From contig CAYMLG010000021.1 of NCBI GenBank assembly GCA_964391195.1, positions 5,534 to 69,533 on the forward strand: a DNA stretch of 64,000 bases. Direction: 5' to 3'. Shown here piece by piece: positions 60,001-64,000 of the stretch (its first letter is position 1; every line of letters starts with the position of its first letter). Source of the DNA: JAAYXE01 sp964391195 (lineage in GTDB: Bacteria; Chloroflexota; Anaerolineae; Anaerolineales; UBA4823). The notes under the pieces are model-generated. The model was not told where the DNA came from, ran no database searches, and saw nothing but the letters and a program-made list of their open reading frames with translations. Both the position numbers and the translations under genes were made by a program.

Positions 60001-60159
60001 AGAGTCCGCCTGCCCGCCACTAAAGGAGACCGACACGCGTTCGGTCACGCTGGTCGCTGAAGCGGCGGAGGCGGGAGCGTAGGATGACGGCGGCTGGATG
60101 AGCAGGAGGGAGAAGACAAGCAGAACGGTCAGGATGTGGGCGGTGAAGGTGCGAGTCAA
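59757..60159 (-). CDS. PD40/M23 secreted protein, N-terminal part
   Basis: It starts from a TTG at 60159 with a GGAG ribosome-binding site 6 bases upstream. A signal peptide follows (TRTFTAHILTVLLVFSLLLI), then the first PD40 blades (RVSVSFSGGQADS, SISADGRFVAFRSYASNLV). It should join the part at 56693-59656 across the gap as one gene of about 1155 residues if the gap is 119 bp. Confidence 0.8.
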
Positions 60160-60215
60160 AGTTTTCTCCGTTTATTCAATTGTGACAACTGTATCTGGAT
60201 TGATAGGAAATATAT

Positions 60216-60244
60216 ATTATGCCAAATTATTGTTTGCTTGTAAA
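60216..60244 (-). promoter_or_regulatory. predicted promoter of the PD40/M23 gene
   Basis: On the minus strand, TTTACA (60239-60244), a 17-bp spacer and CATAAT (60216-60221), each 5 of 6 to consensus. It lies 57 bp upstream of the start codon. Confidence 0.65.
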
Positions 60245-60283
60245 GCTATTGTTGAAATAAAATGTCCGGCGCCAGGAGAGAAA

Positions 60284-60313
60284 ATCCCGCCATTCTCCTC
60301 GAGATGGCGGGAT
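60284..60313 (-). terminator. terminator of the ligase/TPR gene
   Basis: A 10-bp stem (ATCCCGCCAT / ATGGCGGGAT), extended by CTC/GAG after a one-base bulge, is followed on the minus strand by TTTCTCTCC. It lies 190 bp past the stop. Confidence 0.7.
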
Positions 60314-60502
60314 CTAACAAATATCGTCCCTCACTCAGGACACCCCACTTTGGCGCGACAGCCACTCACCCCACCTGCCAGAGCCTGCCACCAGTACGGC
60401 ACCTCTTATGTGCGTGCGCAGTCCAACTAACACTTCACCCTGACCTGATTGCGGGATGCCGTATGGGAATAGGGGGAATTCCCCTACATCGAGCCGCGCC
60501 CC

Positions 60503-62750
60503 TCACTCGATCACGATCCTCGGGCTCCCCCAACACGGCCAATCGTACTGGATATCCCCCGCCTCGCCGCCCTCGGTTCGCAGCGTCAGGGTGATCTCCT
60601 GGCCGGCGTAAGCGCTCAAATCGATCCTGGCCGTTTCCCACCGCCGCTGTGACGGGTCTTCCTTGGGGTTCAGATAGTACGAATAGACCTGCTCCTCCGC
60701 CCCCGCGGCTGAGACCGAGACCGAAAATTCCACCCCATCCCCGGCCTGGTCCCAACTTTCGGGCAGCAGGCCCATCCCGAACCTCAGCCAGATCCCCTCG
60801 CCCGCCCGAGGTTCCGGCAGCCGCAGCTGGTATTTCGCCCACGAGACCGGGTGCATAAAAATCGAAACCTGCTGCTCGCCGTTGATGGCGCACATACTGC
60901 CCTTGATCAGCCCATCCGCCACGCTCTCCGAGAATGTGGCCTCGGCCAGCGCGGCGATCAGATCGACCTGCCCGGCTGGGCTATCCTCGCCCCCGACCTG
61001 CCGGGCGATCCGGAGCGGCGTCTGGGCCTCCCCGGAGTTGCCGCTCCTCAGGTGCAGGTTGGCCACCCCCAACTGCGCCTCCACCAATCCCGGTGTCCGT
61101 TCCGCCGCCGCCCGGTACGCATCCAGCGCGGCCGGCAGATCGCCGCGGTTCTCGTACAGCCGCCCCAGCGAGAGCAGCGCCAGCGACTCATAATCATCCA
61201 GGCCGGCGGCGATATGCAGCTCGCTTTCGGCCTCCTCCGCCCGGTTCACGGACAGGTACAGCTCGCCCAGGTAATAATGGGGCGCACTGGGCGCCTCAGC
61301 GCTCTCCGTTGCGTTGAGCCCGGCTGCCAGGCGGTAATGCGCCTCGGCGGCCTCCGGCCGGTTCCGCATTCGTGCAATGTGCCCCAGGAAAAGACTCCGG
61401 GTGAACGTCGGGCCGGCCCGGCTCGCCCTCCGTTCGATGGCCTCATCGCCCTCCGCGGACCGGGCGACGCAGCGCGCCGCCTCCCACAGGCGGGCGTCAT
61501 ACGGCCGCGCCCAGCTCCGCACCAGCTCGTCATAAGCCCGCCAGCAGCTCTTGCCGGCCTCCTCCGGCCGCCCTGCCCGGAAATCCGCTTCCGCCAGCCT
61601 CAGGTAATCCTCCGGAGCGGCGCGAGTCTTTGCCAGCCGTTCCAGCGTCGTCCTGGCCAACGCCTCTTCCCCGCTCTCCCGGTACAGTTCGATCAGCGCG
61701 TTCATCAGGTTCACATCGAAGAAGCGCAGTTGGAAGCTGTTGCTCGCCGCGATCGGCGTCAGCCTGGCCAGCGTCTCCGCCGCCGCCTCCACCTCCCCAC
61801 GGTCTAGCTGCACCAGGGCCAGCCGCCTCAGGCTCTCCATATTGTTCGGGCTGACCTGCACCGCCTGTTCCAGCCAGCGTTCGGCCTCTTCCAGCCTGCC
61901 CTCTGCGGAATAGGCCGCCGCCAGGTCCTGGTAGCCGAAAGCGCTTCCCGGCTGCAGCGCCTGGTACTCCCGGTAAGCGGCCTCGGCCCGCCGGTTCAAT
62001 CCTGCCAGCCGCGCCGCTTCGGCCTCCGCCGCCAGCCTCAGGTGCGCCGCGGGGTCCCCGCTCGCAGCGGCCTCCAGGTACATCCCGTGCAGGGCGTCCA
62101 GCGCCGCATCCAGCGTCACGCCCGGCGTCTCGGCCGGGACCGGGTTGAAGTGCTGGGCGCTGATGTTCGCCATCCCCAGGTGGGCGAAAATGCGCCTCGC
62201 AGCCTGCTGGTCGCCCTGCAGCCCGCCCGCCTCGCCGCCGGAGACGTAATCCGCCGCCAGGGCTGCCGTGACCTGCCCCTCCGCCGATCGTGTTCTGACC
62301 CAGTACGGCGCCTGCGCCAGGTCGGGATGCTGCTCGAGCGACCTGGCGAAATACGCCGCAGCCTCCTGTGGCCGGCCCTGGTGGGCCCTCAGCAGCCCCA
62401 GGTTGGCGTGCAGCCCGGGGGTCCAGCTCTCCAGCGGGTCGCTTTCCACCGCCTGGGTGAAATAGCCCTCCGCGGCCTGCAGGTCACCCTGCAGCCAGGC
62501 CAGCCAGCCGGCCTGGGCCAGATAGGGCGAGAACCCGCGTTTGAGCGAGATCGCCTTCTGCAGGCTGGCCGCCGCCCGGTCCGGCTGCCCCAATTCCAGC
62601 TCGGCCTTCGACAGCATCCAATACGCCTGGTTGGAGAGCGGGTTGATCATCGTCGCCGCCCGGAACCCGCTCCGCGCCGCTTCCCAGCGGTGCTCCTGGA
62701 AGGCCAGGAAGCCCGAGCCGTAGCGGTTGGCGAACGCCGCCGGCAGCAGC
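60503..62750 (-). CDS. TPR-rich C-terminal part of an O-antigen-ligase-like protein
   Basis: Open frame up to the N gap, about 748 residues. It begins LLPAAFANRYGSGFLAFQEH and continues as many TPR-type helical pairs (for example AYWMLSKAELELGQPDRAAA, NNMESLRRLALVQLDRGEVE). The last ~130 residues are beta-rich with no membrane segment (SWAKYQLRLPEPRAGEGIWL, YYLNPKEDPSQRRWETARID). It should join the ligase domain at 62851-64000. A fused TPR domain is likely to bind other glycan-assembly proteins outside the membrane (inference). Confidence 0.75.
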
Positions 62751-62850
62751 NNNNNNNNNNNNNNNNNNNNNNNNNNNNNNNNNNNNNNNNNNNNNNNNNN
62801 NNNNNNNNNNNNNNNNNNNNNNNNNNNNNNNNNNNNNNNNNNNNNNNNNN
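62751..62850. other. assembly gap, 100 N
   Basis: Exactly 100 N. The two reading frames on either side differ by one base when it is taken literally, so the true gap length is not 100. Confidence 0.85.
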
Positions 62851-64000
62851 CCCCAGGCCAGCTCGCCGGCGATCCCCGCCAGGCAGGCCGCCGCCAGCAG
62901 GCGGAGCTCCGGCCCGGCCCGCCTCCAGGTTTGGATCCCCAGCCACGCCAGCGCAGCCAGCATCCCCACCAGCGTCGCCGCCCCGGCCAGCCCGCTGAAC
63001 GCCGCCGTCTCCAGCAGCAGGTTGTGAGCGTGCACCTTCAATAACCCGAACCGGTAGCGGATCAGGTACAGCGGGTCGTCGACGAACTGCTGCGCCTCGC
63101 CGATCACCGTCAGATTGCCTGCATATTGGGTGTACAGGTATTCGTTATCCGGCCCCCCGCCCAGCAGCGGGTGCTGTTTCCAGGCTTCGATCGCCCCCAC
63201 CCAATGCTGGAAGCGGCCGCTGAATGAATACGGGTTGATCGAGTACCCCACCCGGACCCCGGCGTACAGCACGGCCAGCGCCAGGACCACCCCGGCGGCG
63301 ATATGCCCCAGGCGCAGCGCCGGGTTGGCGGCGACCCGCTGCCAGTAGCGGCGGATGCCCTCCCAGCCGGCCAGCGCCGAGAAGACCGCCCAGGCTGCCA
63401 GCCAGGCGAAGAAGCCTTCGAACGAGCGAGCGTAGACGATCACCGCCAGGATCAGCGCCTGCAGCCCCAGGTGCGCCGCCCGCCGCCCCCATTTCCCTCG
63501 CCCGGATGGCTGCCCGGTGAAGTACAGCGCCGCCCCCAGCGGAGCCGCCACCAGCAGCGAGCGGGCGATCAGGTTCGCCCCGCCCATCTCCGAGGGGTGC
63601 AGCCGGTAAGCCAGCGCCGGCCCCGGTCCAAAATCGATCAACACAGCCGCCGCCTTGATCGCCCCCAGGACGGCCGGTATCCCCGCCCCCAACGCCAGCA
63701 CGGCCCACGCCGCCGGCCGCCACTCCTCGGCCGTCCTCAGCCGGGCTGCCGCCAGGGCCGCCAGGCCCACGGTCGTCGCTGTGGCCAGGAAATAGGCCAG
63801 GCTCTGGCCGGGCGCCGGCGAAGCCAGCGTCGCCGCCCCCTGCGCCAGCAGAAAGGCCAGCGTCCAGCCCCAATACCAGGCCTCGGTTTTCGTCAACTGC
63901 CAGGTGAGGCCCCGCATCCTCAGCAGCGCCAGCAGGGCAAAACCGGCCAGAACGCTGTAGGCGTACCCCACTTCCGGCACCGCCGGGACGCGGAAGAAGA
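62851..64000 (-). CDS. O-antigen-ligase-like membrane domain, 5' end missing
   Basis: The frame is open to the right edge, so the true start lies outside. About ten hydrophobic helices are seen, with GRFQHWVGAIEAWKQHPLLGGGPDNEYLYTQ and the following FGLLKVHAHNLLLETAAFSGL, the large periplasmic loop and His region of the Wzy_C family. A GTG near 63980 is probably internal. It is expected to be one protein with the TPR part across the N gap. It is a second ligase/polymerase-like enzyme, separate from the one at 1-1261. Confidence 0.8.

Larger units (their letters stand above)
60160..60502. other. intergenic region with promoter and terminator
   Basis: It holds the terminator of the ligase/TPR gene and the promoter of the PD40 gene, otherwise no gene. 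Confidence 0.7.

Noticed and set aside
1..64000. Many long plus-strand open frames across the polysaccharide locus
   Set aside because: They lie antisense to well-supported genes and have no recognisable domains or ribosome-binding sites. High GC content makes such shadows common.

Overview
This is a GC-rich window of 64 kb. It looks like part of a Chloroflexota (probably Anaerolineae-type) genome, most likely a metagenome-assembled scaffold. That placement is an inference. It rests on the mix of large MalT/LAL and AfsR/BTAD regulators, a PD40-repeat secreted protein with Pro/Thr/Ser linkers ending in an 'LFLPII' motif, a partner-switch phosphatase/anti-sigma pair, and abundant ABC-exported polysaccharide genes. 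Two runs of exactly 100 N (59657-59756 and 62751-62850) are scaffold gaps, and each one splits a gene. No rRNA, tRNA, CRISPR array, transposase or integrase was seen.

Region 1 (about 1-31,770, all minus strand) is one long surface-polysaccharide locus transcribed leftward from a promoter near 31,741-31,769. In transcription order it encodes: an orphan receiver-domain protein; a three-gene carbamoylation cassette (DUF5989 protein, SxtJ-like small membrane protein, NodU-type O-carbamoyltransferase); a membrane GT-C-like protein; an SGNH hydrolase; the ABC exporter Wzm/Wzt; a run of GT4 and GT2 glycosyltransferases; two alkaline-phosphatase-superfamily 'sulfatases' that lack the sulfatase Cys/Ser; an anchored pectate-lyase-like beta-helix protein; a UGM-like flavoprotein; a PEP-synthase/Rph-like dikinase; a NodB deacetylase; a formyltransferase-propeller fusion; an AftB-like GT-C enzyme; and an O-antigen-ligase-like membrane protein cut by the left edge. 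Seven junctions are 4-bp stop/start overlaps, so much of the operon is translationally coupled. Together these genes predict an exported glycan that is deacetylated, N-formylated and O-carbamoylated.

Region 2 (about 32,000-46,300) holds a NarL/FixJ response regulator, a secreted metallophosphoesterase-like protein, a PLP decarboxylase, OsmC, a giant BTAD-AAA-TPR regulator, two SAM methyltransferases, an MBL-rhodanese protein, and a RidA/SMP-30 pair with a clear promoter and operator. The only plus-strand gene, an ASCH-like protein, ends at a bidirectional terminator.

Region 3 (46,300-53,500) has two membrane proteins and a MarR regulator that share near-identical palindromic operators, decayed gene fragments, a flavin monooxygenase, a LAL regulator and a NIPSNAP protein. 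Region 4 (53,500-64,000) has a SpoIIE-type phosphatase with its HATPase partner, the PD40/M23/PPC secreted protein built on 174-bp repeats, and a second O-antigen-ligase-like protein fused to a long TPR domain and cut by the right edge.
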